Under the pieces are notes generated by a model. It was not told the DNA's origin and made no database searches. It saw only the letters and a list, made by a program, of their open reading frames with translations. A stretch of DNA of 64,000 nt from Rana temporaria (Eukaryota > Chordata > Amphibia > Anura > Ranidae): NCBI RefSeq assembly GCF_905171775.1, contig NC_053494.1:125204856-125268855 (forward strand), given 5' to 3'. Below, piece after piece: positions 33,585 through 45,067 of this stretch (positions are counted from its first letter, which is position 1; each line of letters opens with the position of its first letter). The translations under genes were made by a program, and so were the position numbers.

Positions 33585-34249
33585 TTTTAGACAACTTTCA
33601 CACTGAGGCACTTTGCAGGTGCTCTAGCGCTAAAAATAGCACCTGCAAAGCACCCTCAAAGAGTCGCTCCTTTCACTCAAGTGTGAAAGCCCAATGGCTT
33701 TCACACTGGAGCGGTGCGCTGGCAGGACAGTAAAAAAAAGTCCTGCTAGCCGCATCTTTGAGGCGCTGTAGGAGTGGTGAATGTACCGCTCCTAAAGCGC
33801 CCCTGCCCATTGAAATCAATGGGCAGCATTGCCGAACCACCGGCAAAACGCAGCTGCAGGGTTAAAATTTTGAGTCCATTCAAGTTTTTTGTTTTTAACT
33901 GAAGCCCTGATGAAGTGTTTCATGGCCCCGAAAAAATAACAAATGTTTTTAATGCAAATCAATAAATTATTTTGTACTTTGAAATGAACTAAGAAATAAT
34001 TACCTTATGTTCCAGAGTATGAAACCCGCAAGGTCCCACACCGGTGGCGGCATCTTCTCCTTGGCGTCTCTTAGATTTCAGCCATTTTGATTGGCCGGTG
34101 TGGGATGATGTCACTCCTGTGAATGCACAGAAATAGCATACATAGCTCAATGTACATTCTACAAAAGACTGGGAGCAATCAGGTAGGTTCATCTAATTGC
34201 AGAAAAAACATTGCCTGTCTTTTCTACAATAAAGAGCCAGCCTTCTCAC
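33585..34249. repeat. Interspersed repeat relics
   Basis: 33590-33870 is built of short palindromes (TTTGCAGGTGCTCTAGCGCT and its inverse; CCCATTGAAATCAATGGGCA). It looks like part of a frog dispersed repeat. 33907-33913 reads CTGATGA, with GAAA 16 bases downstream, but the intervening stem is poor. No gene seen. Confidence 0.4.
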
Positions 34250-35109
34250 CAGTGGTGGTGCGTCCATAAGGGCCTCTCTCCAGCCACCCCCTCTATGTAG
34301 ATGTATAGATTTATGCATTACATGAATCTATCCATGGCCGCCGATGCCACCCCCTATTCCGGCGCCTGGCCCCTTTTCGGGCGCCGGGCGTCTGATTTAA
34401 AGCGGCAAAGGTGTTTTTGAAGCACCTCATTAGGCTATAATAGGCTTTAAAATAGGTTAACTGCGAGCACTTTGCTTGGCGCTAACAGTTCACCCAGCTG
34501 TGTTGGAAAAGCGCACGAATATTCTGAACCTAACACTGAACCGCCTCTCCACCAATCAGGTGCCCAGGTCTGTTACCCGTCACCTAATTGGCTGAAACGA
34601 CAGGCGCCCCTATTGGACGCCTATCAGGAGGACAGGACAGAAGACAGGACTTGTCACTGTCACCCGCTGCCCCACCGAGACAGGGTAAGTTCCGGACAGA
34701 CGGTGAGTGAGCAGGGGGTCACACTGGCGGCATTCGATTGCACACTGTCAGCATTTGATGGCACAGTGGCAGCATTTGATGGCACAGTGGCCGCATTTAA
34801 TGGGCACACTGGCAGCATTTGATGGCAGAGTGGCAGCATATGATGGGCACACTGGCAGCATTTGAGGGTCACACTGGCAGCATTTGAGGGTCACACTGGC
34901 AGCATTTGAGGGGCACATTGGCAGCATTTGATGGGCACAGTGGCAGTGTTTGATGACACAGTGGCAGCGTTTGATGACACAGTGGCAGCATTTGATGGCA
35001 AAATGGCAGCGTTTGATGGGCATAGTGGTTGCAATTGATGTTTTTTTTCCTGAATCTTTCAGTTTGGTAGCGCCCCTCCCAAAAAAAATTGAGCACTAGC
35101 CACCACTGC
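34250..35109. mobile_element. Non-autonomous hAT element with exact 8-bp duplication
   Basis: CAGTGGTGGTGCGTCCATAA at the left and CTAGCCACCACTG at the right are flanked by CTTCTCAC at 34242-34249 and 35110-35117. The right half is the minisatellite at 34725-35035. A truncated relative begins at 46128 (CAGTGGCCTGCGGCTGGTGC). No transposase. Confidence 0.92.
34725..35035. repeat. 22-24-bp minisatellite (TGGCAGCATTTGATGGGCAC)
   Basis: About 13 units. The reverse complement is closely related to the array at 46215-46590, and both sit beside CAGTGG-type termini. Confidence 0.93.
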
Positions 35110-35247
35110 TTCTCACGTATCACAAATATTAGACTTTAGCTACACTTTAAATGGTTTCTCTAAATCCTCGAACTGCCACTTTTGTAAATGGTTTTACTGG
35201 ACAGATTGCCAGTTGAAGATAAAGGAGAGAAAAACTAAAAAAGGAGA

Positions 35248-35888
35248 TGTGACAGACCTAGCCGGGACATAGGCTTTTGGAGAGGACTGAATGCGAGCCT
35301 CTTGCCTTCCGATTATGGGCCAGGTTCTCAAAACAGGAAGGCGGATGGATTATCCCGGCAGATGGACCTGGAACCTTAAGAGTACTTTTCCAACAATCAC
35401 GAGTTGATCCGTTCGGGGTCTCACTGTGGCTGTTGGACTATTTCTCAGGGGGAGCATTGTCATGAACCTTGGAATACTGAAGTATTTCTCCTTTGAGTCA
35501 GTTACACAGTAGGGGGGTCTTCTGCCCTGTCTTAAGGCTAACCCCCCTCCAAACGGCTCCATGGTCTGGAAGAAAAGTATTGTTCTGTGTTTGGCGTTTA
35601 TGTACTTTAATTACCCCCTGGGGCTTCTGTGTCATTACACATATCAGTCCTCCTTATCAAACTATCGGACCAATCCCTGCTGACCCTGTTTCAAGTCCTC
35701 ATTTGCATGGCCAAGAGGACCTAATTGAAAACTACAATGTACTTTACAATTGACCAATAGGAAAGTGGTTGTTGAGGGCAGGGTGTTCAAACTGCTATGT
35801 ATAAAACTGTGTTGTGTGCAGCCAATAAAGGAGTGTTCCTGTTTGAACTTACATACAGCCTGCCTGGTGTTTGTTCTGAGCTATCACA
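35248..35888 (+). mobile_element. Retrovirus-type LTR with upstream polypurine tract
   Basis: The candidate LTR runs from TGTGACAGACCTAGCCGGGA to GAGCTATCACA, with TG...CA ends. A purine-rich run (about 35219-35247, with AAAAAAGGAGA next to the TG) lies where a polypurine tract should be. Inside, TATAAAA is at 35800-35806 and AATAAA at 35824-35829, followed by a GT-rich stretch. This is a normal U3-R-U5 layout for an endogenous retrovirus. No gag, pol or env is present nearby, and no matching target duplication was found. It may be a 3' LTR whose element lost its body. The right boundary is the less certain one. Confidence 0.6.
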
Positions 35889-36087
35889 AATGGATTTGAA
35901 CGGCACATAGCTGTAGTTCGAATCCCGGAGCATCGGATGGCCGAACCATCAGATGTTGCGATCTGCAATCTGATCCAATAGTAGCAGGAGTGTCAGGAGA
36001 GTGGAACCGAGCAATATGCAGTCATCACATTTATGGATTGGTTAACTGTAATATGTTAGCTTTTTACTTTTGTGTTTAACACCACTT

Positions 36088-36600
36088 TAATGATGTGTAC
36101 ACACCATCTTTTTTCCTGTCGTTCAAAAACCCGTCGTTTTTCACAACGTGATTCCTCTGCAGCCTGACTTGCATACACACGTTCATGCAAATAACGTCCG
36201 ACCAAAGCGTTGACGTACAACACGTACGATGGGACTATAAAGGATGAAGTTCCTTTCAAATGGCGCCACCCTTTGGGCTGCTTTTGCTGATCCTCGTGTT
36301 AGTAAAAGTTTGGTGAGAGACGATTCGTGCTTTTCAGTTTTCGTGCTTTAAAGATCGTTTTTTGGTGTTCATTTTTTGCTTGTGGGTTACACATGTATTA
36401 CAAATTTGTCAATGCAAATTTTTTGCGAAAACGCAGAAACACGCATGTTTTCAAACCAAAAACATTTAAAACTCTGGAACTTATTACGTTCAACATGTTC
36501 AATTTGTAGCCAAGATCAGACATTCTATTGTGTTTAAAATGTTTGTATCTTGCCTTCTGAAAAGATGGGGTGATGTCACCCCTAAAAAAAGCCACATTTT
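36088..36600. mobile_element. Partial GTACACAC-family (Harbinger-like) element
   Basis: Starts near ATGATGTGTACACACCATCT with palindromic blocks (AACCCGTCGTTTTTCACAAC). It shares the TATAAAGGATGAAGTTCCTT-type interior expected for this family. No right terminus seen. The boundary at 36600 is approximate. Confidence 0.45.
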
Positions 36601-36660
36601 GAAGATGCATAAAACATGGTGTATCAAAAAGGGGCTTTCCAGCCTATGACACCGTGCCTC

Positions 36661-36806
36661 ATGTCAACATGTGCTATCTGCCATCATGGGGGATCAATGG
36701 ATGTGTTTTGGGGGTGCAACCCCTTCCTCTCACCTTTTTCAGTTGCGAGGAAGGGGTTGCACCCACAAAACATCCCCTGATGGCAGATAGCACATATTGA
36801 CACAGT
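36661..36806. repeat. Near-perfect hairpin, 65-bp arms
   Basis: CATGTGCTATCTGCCATCAT and GGGGTGCAACCCCTTCCTC on the left pair with GAGGAAGGGGTTGCACCC and TGATGGCAGATAGCACAT on the right. The loop is about 20 nt near 36735. Non-coding. Confidence 0.85.
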
Positions 36807-36814
36807 AGGGGTTA

Positions 36815-37260
36815 TTTCCGAAAGACAAAAAGAAAAGATGCGCCTACTAAGTGCAGTATGTCTGATAATATGGAATTTATTAATTCATTAAAACAGCCAA
36901 ATGGCTACTCACTAAAAAGTAGTACAAAATGCGCTCATAAAACAGGGAAGTATAGTCACTGTAGATCGTCAGCCGATGATGGTGGCTTCTCTGGTGAAGA
37001 TATTGTTGGTTGCTGTCCAGGAAAGAAGCGAGGCAGAGCACTGCGGGAACAGCGAATCCCGGAAAGTACCTGTTCGGCGGCGTGCTTTCGGCCTGGAGCG
37101 CACACAGCTCTCGGCGACAGGAAGTGACGTCAGACAGGGGCTTGTAGTGATGACGCGTTTCAATGCTTCCGCATTTTCATCAGATCTAATGGGAGGAGGA
37201 GACTGGCATACTTATATATGCTCTGTAGAACGAGATGGGGCTGGAAAGCAATTATAATGG
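36815..37260 (-). mobile_element. Penelope-like relic carrying a hammerhead motif
   Basis: The block reads on the minus strand. A hammerhead core (37145-37190) precedes a GC-rich leader, and a tail of CACTTAGTAGGCGCATCTTT type lies at about 36830-36856, shared with the inverted pair at 25515-26735. No reverse transcriptase survives. Boundaries are approximate. Confidence 0.55.
37145..37190 (-). ncRNA. Hammerhead ribozyme motif with intact core
   Basis: Reading the minus strand, CTGATGA (37183-37177) is followed by helix II, AATGC-GGAA-GCATT with one extra A. GAAA follows, then a minimal stem III, ACGCGT, and the NUH cleavage site GTC (37154-37152). All invariant bases of the CUGANGA and GAAA boxes are present. 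Stem I begins with GAT pairing to ATC (3 bp) and then a loop. Hammerheads with a very short stem III and GAAACGCGTC are known from Penelope-like retroelements, where they lie in the terminal repeats. Activity would depend on dimerisation or on stem I tertiary contacts. This is inferred from sequence alone. Confidence 0.65.
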
Positions 37261-38047
37261 GCAGTCATTTAAAAAAAAAAAGAAGGGAAACATACTGAGC
37301 CTTGCATAACATACACTTAAAGAGCAACAACTCAAAATACCAAGAAATTGCCATAACGGACAAAAATACAATAATACAAAAATACAAAAGTGCAAATAAA
37401 TAACTATTAATGTGAATATCAACTATATATAACAAATCAGATATGTGTGAAAAATATATAAATTGACTCAAATGATAAAAATGGGGGAAAGAAAAGGGAA
37501 AAGGATTGATAAAAAAAAGGGAGATAAAAAAGAGAGAGAAATGGACAACCATCATTACTACCATGTTATGTATGTATGCAAGTCCATATGCTTGCATACA
37601 TACTGTAAAATACATAGTAAAGAATAAGCCCTGTATTTTTACTTTTACATCTCAATAAAAAAAATGATATGTTTAAAAAATAATAGTAATACTAGAAAAT
37701 GGAAAATGTAGTATCTCGCGCCAATTAAATAAATGAATAAATAAATAAATTAATGTGATAAACAACACATAATAATAATAAATAAGCAGCTCCCCTAAAA
37801 TGAGACCTCTGTCAAAGGTCAAAATTGAGTGGTAATGGTATATGGAGGGGGCGCTATAACTAGATAATTTGTGAATCAGTAAATAAGTGATACCTAAAAT
37901 ATCAATAAATAATACAATCAGATGGTCCGTCTGAACCAACAATGGTGAACTAGTGAACATAAACACAGTTAAAGTAATAATTAAATAAATAAGTGAATAA
38001 ATGAATAAATAAAGTCCATTCAAAAGTGTTGAATAAAGTCCATTTAA
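37261..38047. other. AT-rich tail region with simple repeats
   Basis: A/T-rich sequence with AATAAATAAAT and AATAAGTGAATAAATGAATA-type simple repeats (37725-37755, 37980-38012). No gene recognised. It may continue the Penelope-like relic to its left. Confidence 0.4.
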
Positions 38048-39337
38048 CCACTTCCATACAGGGCACGTATACACCTTCCCGCCCAAGCCAATTTTCAGCT
38101 TTCAGCACTGTCGCACTTTGAATGGCAATTGCGCGGTCATGCTACACTGTACCCAAACAAAATTGGCGTCCTTTTTTCCCCACAAATAGAGCTTTCTTTT
38201 GGTGGTATTTGATCACCTCTGCGATTTTTTTTTTGCGCAACAACTAAAAAAAAGACAGAAAATTTAGAAAAAAAAATACGTTTTTACTTTTTTCTGTTAA
38301 TTTTTTTGTAAATAAGTACGTTTTCTCTTTCAATTACGGGCACTGATATGGCGGCACTGATGAGATGGCACTGATGGACATCGATGAGGTAGCACTGACG
38401 GGCACAGATAAGGTGGCACTGATTGGCGGCGCTGGTATGCGGCACTGATGGGCACACATAGGTGGCACTGATGGGCACACATAGGCGGCACTGATGGGCA
38501 AATAGGCGGCACTGATGGGCACATAGGCGGCACTGATGGGCACTCAGGCGGCACTGATGGGTACTCATGGGCGGCACTGATGGGCACACATAGGCGGCAC
38601 AGATGGGCACTCATGGGTGGCACTTATGGGTGGCACTGATGGATACTTATGGTTGGCACAGATGGGCACTGATAGGTGGGCACTGGGCATGGATGGGCAC
38701 TGTGGGGTGGCACTGATGGACACTGTGGGTGGCACTGATGAACACTGTGGGGTGGCACTGATGGACACTGTGGGGCGGCACTTATTTTTCCTATGTTGCC
38801 AGTCAGTGCCCATTTGTGGGCACTGATTGGCATCTTTTTTTTATTTTTAATAGGTTTTTTTTTTAGACTTTTTTTTTTTTGAGACTTTTTTTTTTTGAGA
38901 CTTTTTTTTTTTTTGTTGCCCTTCCCTGGTGGTCCAGGGTGGGCTTCCCTGGTGGTCCATGTGGCGATCCGAGGGGGGGCTGCGCTGATAAACAATCAGC
39001 GCGAACCCCCCCTGCCAGGAGAGCCGCCGATCGGCGATCCTCTACTCGCGTCTGTCAGACGCGAGTGAGGAAGAGCCGTCGACGGCTCTTCCTGTTTACA
39101 TCGTGATCAGCCGTGGTTGGACACGGCTGATCACGTGGTAAAGAGTCTCCGTGAGAGACTCTTTACCGAGATCGGTGTTGCGGGGTGTCAGACTGACACC
39201 CCGCAACAACGATCGCCGCGATGCGCGCCCCCGGGGGCGCGCAGCGGCTTAGAATCCTGAGGACGTCATATGACGTCCAGTCAGGATTCTACAACCACTT
39301 TGCCGACGTCAATTTGTCATTGGCGGGCGGCAAGTGG
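38048..39337. mobile_element. TTAA-target element, copy 3, with minisatellite
   Basis: TTAA (38044-38047) then CCACTTCCATACAGGGCACG. Ends GGCGGGCGGCAAGTGG then TTAA (39338-39341). It includes CAAAATTGGCGTCCTTTTTT and GGTGGTATTTGATCACCTCT, shared with 21096-21911. The middle is a minisatellite. The right end holds strong palindromes (GTGTCAGACTGACACCCCGC, CGTCTGTCAGACGCGAG). Non-coding. Confidence 0.93.
38340..38790. repeat. 20-24-bp minisatellite (GGCACTGATGGGCACACATA)
   Basis: About 20 units in the middle of the TTAA element. Met/Ser/Cys/Pro-rich minus-strand frames are artefacts. Confidence 0.93.
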
Positions 39338-39848
39338 TTAAAGATGTTCTAATCAGATTAAACTGAAAGAGCAATGCTGAAAATTCAGTGTGAAAGATGT
39401 CGACCTCCACCAAGAAGATCCCCCAAAAGTGCGCTAATGGATGGCTTCTTACCACAAGGTGTTGACCTGATTGTTTAGAAAAGGTCAAATAGAGCAGTTG
39501 GTCTCTAAACCAGTTCAGAGATTCAGCTGCGCGGCTCTACGTTTCCTAGACTCAGGTACCCTCATGAAAATTGAACAAAGAGGGAGAGGGAAACCACCAT
39601 AGTGAAGTACTATTTAATAAAATGTATCAAAATTATACAGCGTCGCCAAATGGCCTCTTACTTGTGTAGTGCCTTAGACCCGGCACTGAGGCTAGTCAGC
39701 GTGGCAAGTAGAAAATGTGATGAAAGTTCCTTGCTGGGGAACTGGCGTGCGTTCCAAGCAAGATGAGAGTTCCTCGTTGGGGAACTGGCGTGCGTTCCAT
39801 GCCAGAGAGCCAGCGGGACCGGAAGTGCATTGTTCGTACCTAATCAGG

Positions 39849-39891
39849 CGCCTCGACGTACGTTTCGTGATTGTCACGTCGTCAGGAAGCG
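39849..39891 (-). ncRNA. Hammerhead ribozyme motif of the Penelope-like element
   Basis: On the minus strand, stem I 5' CGCTTC (39891-39886) is followed by CTGACGA (39885-39879) and helix II with a GTG/CAC pairing around ACAAT. Then come GAAA (39866-39863), stem III ACGTACGT, cleavage triplet GTC (39857-39855), and GAGGCG (39854-39849), which pairs with CGCTTC through 6 bp including one G-T. Every invariant core base is present. Helix II is only 3 bp with one unpaired C at its base, which may lower activity. Its place, 3' of the endonuclease gene on the coding strand, is where Penelope-like elements carry such ribozymes in their terminal repeats. Confidence 0.68.
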
Positions 39892-40296
39892 TGCCTGGAT
39901 ACGTACTGGACCCATAGAAATAGGTCTATCAATTGAAATGGGCGGGATTAGCCTATGACGAGCCTCAGTTCCCAGTCAAACAATTAGTTAACCCATGCTG
40001 TGTTCTACATGATGTTTTGTATGTAGACGTGCATGGTAAGTATACAATCAAATGAAATCACATTCAAGATCGAACGCTATAAAGAAAGCATAAATTGTAA
40101 AATATACATTTAAACCTGCATATAAAATATATATATATATAAAATACATATATATAAAACCACTAATGGCCAATAAAATTCATAAAAATACATTAAAATA
40201 CATAGAAATACTGCATTATTCATTGGTTAAAAAACAGTTTAAATCCAACTCAATATTTAACCCTAGCAGCTGCATCGTCCTTAAACGATGTATCCA

Positions 40297-41013
40297 TTAT
40301 GTTTCATTTTGAGATACAGTTTTTTGGAGGTCAGTGCCTCTCCAGTGTTTAGTAACCCTGTCTATGCCATAAAAGGTCAATTTACGAGGATCCCTATCGT
40401 GGCAATCCGCAAAGTGTTTAGAGACACTGTGGTTAGGGAACCCTTTGAGTATGTTCGCCACATGTTCGTTAATTCGCACTTTAATTTCACGGGTTGTGCG
40501 TCCTACATATTGTAACTTACAAGGGCATTCTAAAACATAAGTAACATAATCCGAATGACAAGTTATAAGCGGTTTTATCGTAAATTCCTGTTGAATAACA
40601 AAAGAGGTGAATTTGCTCTTTTTCTTTCCTTGTCTGGTGGTATTTTTACATGATCTGCATCGGGTACAGTAATGAAAGGCAGATCCATCCAGGAAGGTCA
40701 AAGGCCTCTCAGGTGGATCTGGAACATTTGCCGCAATCTTATTTCTAAGGCCTGGAGCTCGTCTATATATAAAAGTAGGCTTGGGTGGTAATATTTTGGC
40801 CAAATCCATATCCTGTAATAGGATAGGCCAAACATTTTTAAAACTATTTTCCACATTCCTGTACTGTCTATGAAAACCGGAAAGGAAAGGCACCTGGTCA
40901 CCCCACTGGGTGCCCCTCTTAGACTCAAGCAAGGTTGAACGGTCCATACTGGACACCTCATTTTGAGTGGCCTGTAGCATGGGCAAGGGCTATCCTTTTT
41001 CCGCAAACCGTTG
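40297..41013 (-). pseudogene. Penelope-like protein, C-terminal GIY-YIG endonuclease part
   Basis: The 229-residue frame 40986-40297 follows an in-frame stop (TAG, about 40992). It holds the linker after the reverse transcriptase (PILLQDMDLAKILPPKPTFI, RAPGLRNKIA), then Cys-rich spacing (FHYCTRCRSCKNT), and finally the GIY-YIG nuclease. YVTYVLECPCKLQYVGRTTR carries both aromatic-Gly motifs, and KVRINEHVANI carries the catalytic Arg and His region. The nuclease nicks target DNA for priming in this class. The domain looks complete and undamaged apart from the upstream stop. Minus-strand sequence before the stop (QRFAEKG) continues the reverse transcriptase frame once the solo LTR is discounted. 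Confidence 0.88.
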
Positions 41014-41019
41014 AGTGAG

Positions 41020-42196
41020 TGTAACGCTATTAGCGTTAATTTGTGTACAAGGAGCGCAGCTTTACCTGCAATGACAGCTGCGATCCATTCAAGAAGACAT
41101 CCGCGTCACTTCCGGTACGCGGACGTCTGCGCTCCACGCTGGAACGCGGAAGTGCGTTCCAGTGTGTGACGCTCGGCGTGGATGGGAGACCGGGCTATTT
41201 AAACCTCCAGCACTGGCGGCAGGTTGTTGGAATATTCCTGTTGGACCCTGCCGCCACCTGGAGACCCTCCACCAACCCACAGCAACCTTGAAGTTCCCCT
41301 TTGTGGGACACTTGGATCCAAATTTCATTGCTATACTGGATAGAAGGACCACCACCGCTGCATACTGCTAAGGAGATACCATCAGCACCTGTGCTAACTT
41401 TCCCAGTCTGGACTACCTCCTAACCGCAAGTATATTCTGATCATATTACTGCATATTGGGATTACCATCTGCTCCTGTGCAAACAGACCTGGTCCACACT
41501 ACCTCTTAAACTGCATGAGTATGTAGACCATATTACTGCATATTTGGAAATACCATCTGCTCCTGTGCAAACAGACCTGGTCCACACTACCTCTTAAACT
41601 GCATGAGTATATAGACCATATTACTGCATATTTGGAAATACCATCTGCTCCTGTGCAAACAGACCTGGTCCACACTACCTCTTAAACTGCATGAGTATAT
41701 AGACCATATTACTGCATATTTGGAAATACCATCTACTCCTGTGCAAAGAGACCCGGTCCACACTACCCCTTAAACTGCATGTGTATATAGACTATTTTGC
41801 CACATAGATAGTGTTGCTATCCATACTCAGGACTGTCTCCTTTTCTCTCTCTCAGAATGCATATTAACTATTGAGATACTTGCTCTAATTATATTGGGGT
41901 TCTTTCTATGTGTTATATCATGAGTGCTAATGTTCTACATGACTCAAGTTCACTACCTATATATGCAGAAAGCACCTACTAAAGACTTATCCTTGTTATT
42001 TTCTAGATAAAAGATACAACATAGTTTAACAAGTATTAAACTATTACTACATGTTTTGCTCCAATCAGAGGATATGATGATATAGACCCCATACTCTTAT
42101 AGTTCAGTGAGAGTGAGCTGGTGGTTAATTCTGATAGGCCTCTACAGCTGGAGTCTAAACTTGAGACAGAGTGTTCTCAGAATCAGGGTCGTAACA
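41020..42196. mobile_element. Solo LTR with 5-bp duplication, inserted in Penelope-like element
   Basis: It starts TGTAACGCTATTAGCGTTAA and ends CAGGGTCGTAACA, so the ends are TG...CA with short inverted TGTAAC/CGTAACA. The flanks GTGAG (41015-41019) and GTGAG (42197-42201) form a 5-bp duplication typical of Gypsy-type and many retroviral LTRs. A TATA-like CTATTTAAACC lies at about 41193. No internal genes remain, so the element was reduced to one LTR by recombination. It contains five tandem 88-bp units (41375-41800). Confidence 0.88.
41375..41800. repeat. 88-bp tandem repeat inside the solo LTR
   Basis: TACCATCTGCTCCTGTGCAA begins units at 41463, 41551, 41639 and 41727, an exact 88-bp spacing. 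A more diverged unit starts at 41375. The copies differ at only a few positions, so the expansion is young. Confidence 0.95.
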
Positions 42197-42885
42197 GTGA
42201 GTGTATTTGCTTGTAGGTTATAGTCAGTAATTAGGTCACAGTTCCTTCTAATGCACATATATTGACCCTTGGGGGTTGCTCCCAACCATTTTGGATATTG
42301 GCAGCTAGAGGTAGGCACAAACCCATTTCTGTCCGTAGGTTTGAAATAGGTTTTTGTGCCAACCTGATCCCCTTTTTTATATAGTGTTAAGTCCAGGTAA
42401 TTAATGGAGACAAGGCTACACTCTGCAGTGAACCTCAAACCATAATGATTGATATTCATTTCCAATATGAATTCATCTAGGGCTGATTTAGAGCCGTCCC
42501 ACATCAATAAGATGTCGTCGACATACCTTTTATAGTATATCAAAGCAGGTTGACTGACATTAAATATGGTTTCTTCTTCCCATTTATTTAAAACCAAATT
42601 TGCCACGCTGGGGGCATAACGGGCCCCCATTGCGACACCTTTGATTTGCTTGTAAAATTTCCCCTGTGACCAAAAATAGTTGTTCCCCATGGCTTGTTTT
42701 AGACCTTCTACCAAAAACTGAATTTGAGCCGGTGGTATTACAGATTGTGTTTCAAGTGTTTCAGTAACAGCCAAAATCGCATCTGTTTGTTTGATGTTAG
42801 TGTACAGCGATTCAACATCGACTGTCACCAACCAAGTATTCTCTGTTACTAGCACAGGGGGTAGGGACTTAATAAGAGCTCTACT
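42197..42885 (-). pseudogene. Penelope-like reverse transcriptase (partial)
   Basis: About 229 residues of reverse transcriptase are readable without a stop. Motif A is TVDVESLYTNI, with the catalytic Asp. Motif B is KGVAMGARYAPSVANLVL. Motif C is YYKRYVDDILLMWDG, with the YVDD box. They are followed by the thumb-like LDLTLYKKGDQVGTKTYFKP and then a C-terminal CIRRNCDLITDYNLQANT, where the solo LTR cuts in. The DVESLYTN and YVDD boxes are typical of Penelope-like elements rather than LINEs. The N-terminal part (fingers, any upstream domain) is missing because Tc1 sequence begins at about 42886. The open frame that continues to 43053 on the far side is antisense Tc1, not part of this protein. 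Confidence 0.9.
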
Positions 42886-44362
<1,477 letters not shown>

Positions 44363-44839
44363 CAGTGCCTTGAAAAAGTATTCATATCCCCTGAAATTTT
44401 CAAAATGTTGCCATATTACAACCAAAAACTTAAATGTATTTTAGTGGAATTGTATGTGATAAACCAACACAAAGTGGCACATAAGTGTAAAGTGGAAAGA
44501 AAATACTTTGTAGAACCACCTTTCACTGCAATTACAGCTGCAAGTGTTTTTGGGTATGTGTCTCCCAGCTTTGTAAATCTATAGAGTGAAATGTTTGCCC
44601 ATTCTTTGTCGCAAAATAACTCAAGCTCTCAGATTGGATGGAGAGCATCTGTAAACACCAATTTTCAAGTCTTGCCACTGATTCTCAATTGGATTTAGGT
44701 CTGGACTTTGACTGGGCCATTCTAACACATGAATATGCTTTGATCTAAACCAGACCTGGGCAAACTACGGCCCGCGGGCCGTATACGGCCCGGCGGACCT
44801 TTTAATCCGGCCCCCCGCCGCCGCAGCTGCCACGTTAAT

Positions 44840-45067
44840 CACCGCGGCGGGGAACATTACAGACAGCGTTCGTTTGAACAGCTGTTTTCCCCGCCGTGCA
44901 TAGACACTCCCCCTTGGACGGATCTGTCCAATCGCGAGCAAGGGGGAGTCACATAGACACTCCCCCTTGCTCGCGATTGGACAGATCCGTCCAAGGGGGA
45001 GTGTCTATGCGCAGCTGGGAAAACAGCTGTTCAAACGAACGCTGTCTGTAATGTTCCCGCCGCGGTG
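44840..45067. repeat. Near-perfect palindrome, about 110-bp arms
   Basis: Left arm 44840-44949 and right arm 44959-45067 with a 9-nt loop. ACTCCCCCTTGGACGGATCT, TTCGTTTGAACAGCTGTTTT and their inverses pair with only a few mismatches. Confidence 0.92.

Larger units (their letters stand above)
39342..42885 (-). mobile_element. Penelope-like retroelement split by a solo LTR
   Basis: Minus strand order: reverse transcriptase (42885-42197), GIY-YIG endonuclease (41013-40297), then a 3' region with a hammerhead motif (39891-39849). The 5' part is missing: at about 42885 it joins a Tc1 element. A 1,177-bp solo LTR (41020-42196) separates the two enzyme domains. The reverse-transcriptase-then-GIY-YIG order with a downstream hammerhead is the defining architecture of Penelope-like elements. 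The 3' limit is taken as the edge of the neighbouring TTAA element. Confidence 0.88.

Noticed and set aside
33907..33933. Possible hammerhead (CTGATGA ... GAAA)
   Set aside because: No convincing helix II or cleavage triplet follows; scored as chance or an advanced fossil.
35905..35935. tRNA-like T-arm word GTTCGAATCC
   Set aside because: No A box, acceptor stem or cloverleaf can be formed around it; kept only as a note beside the LTR.
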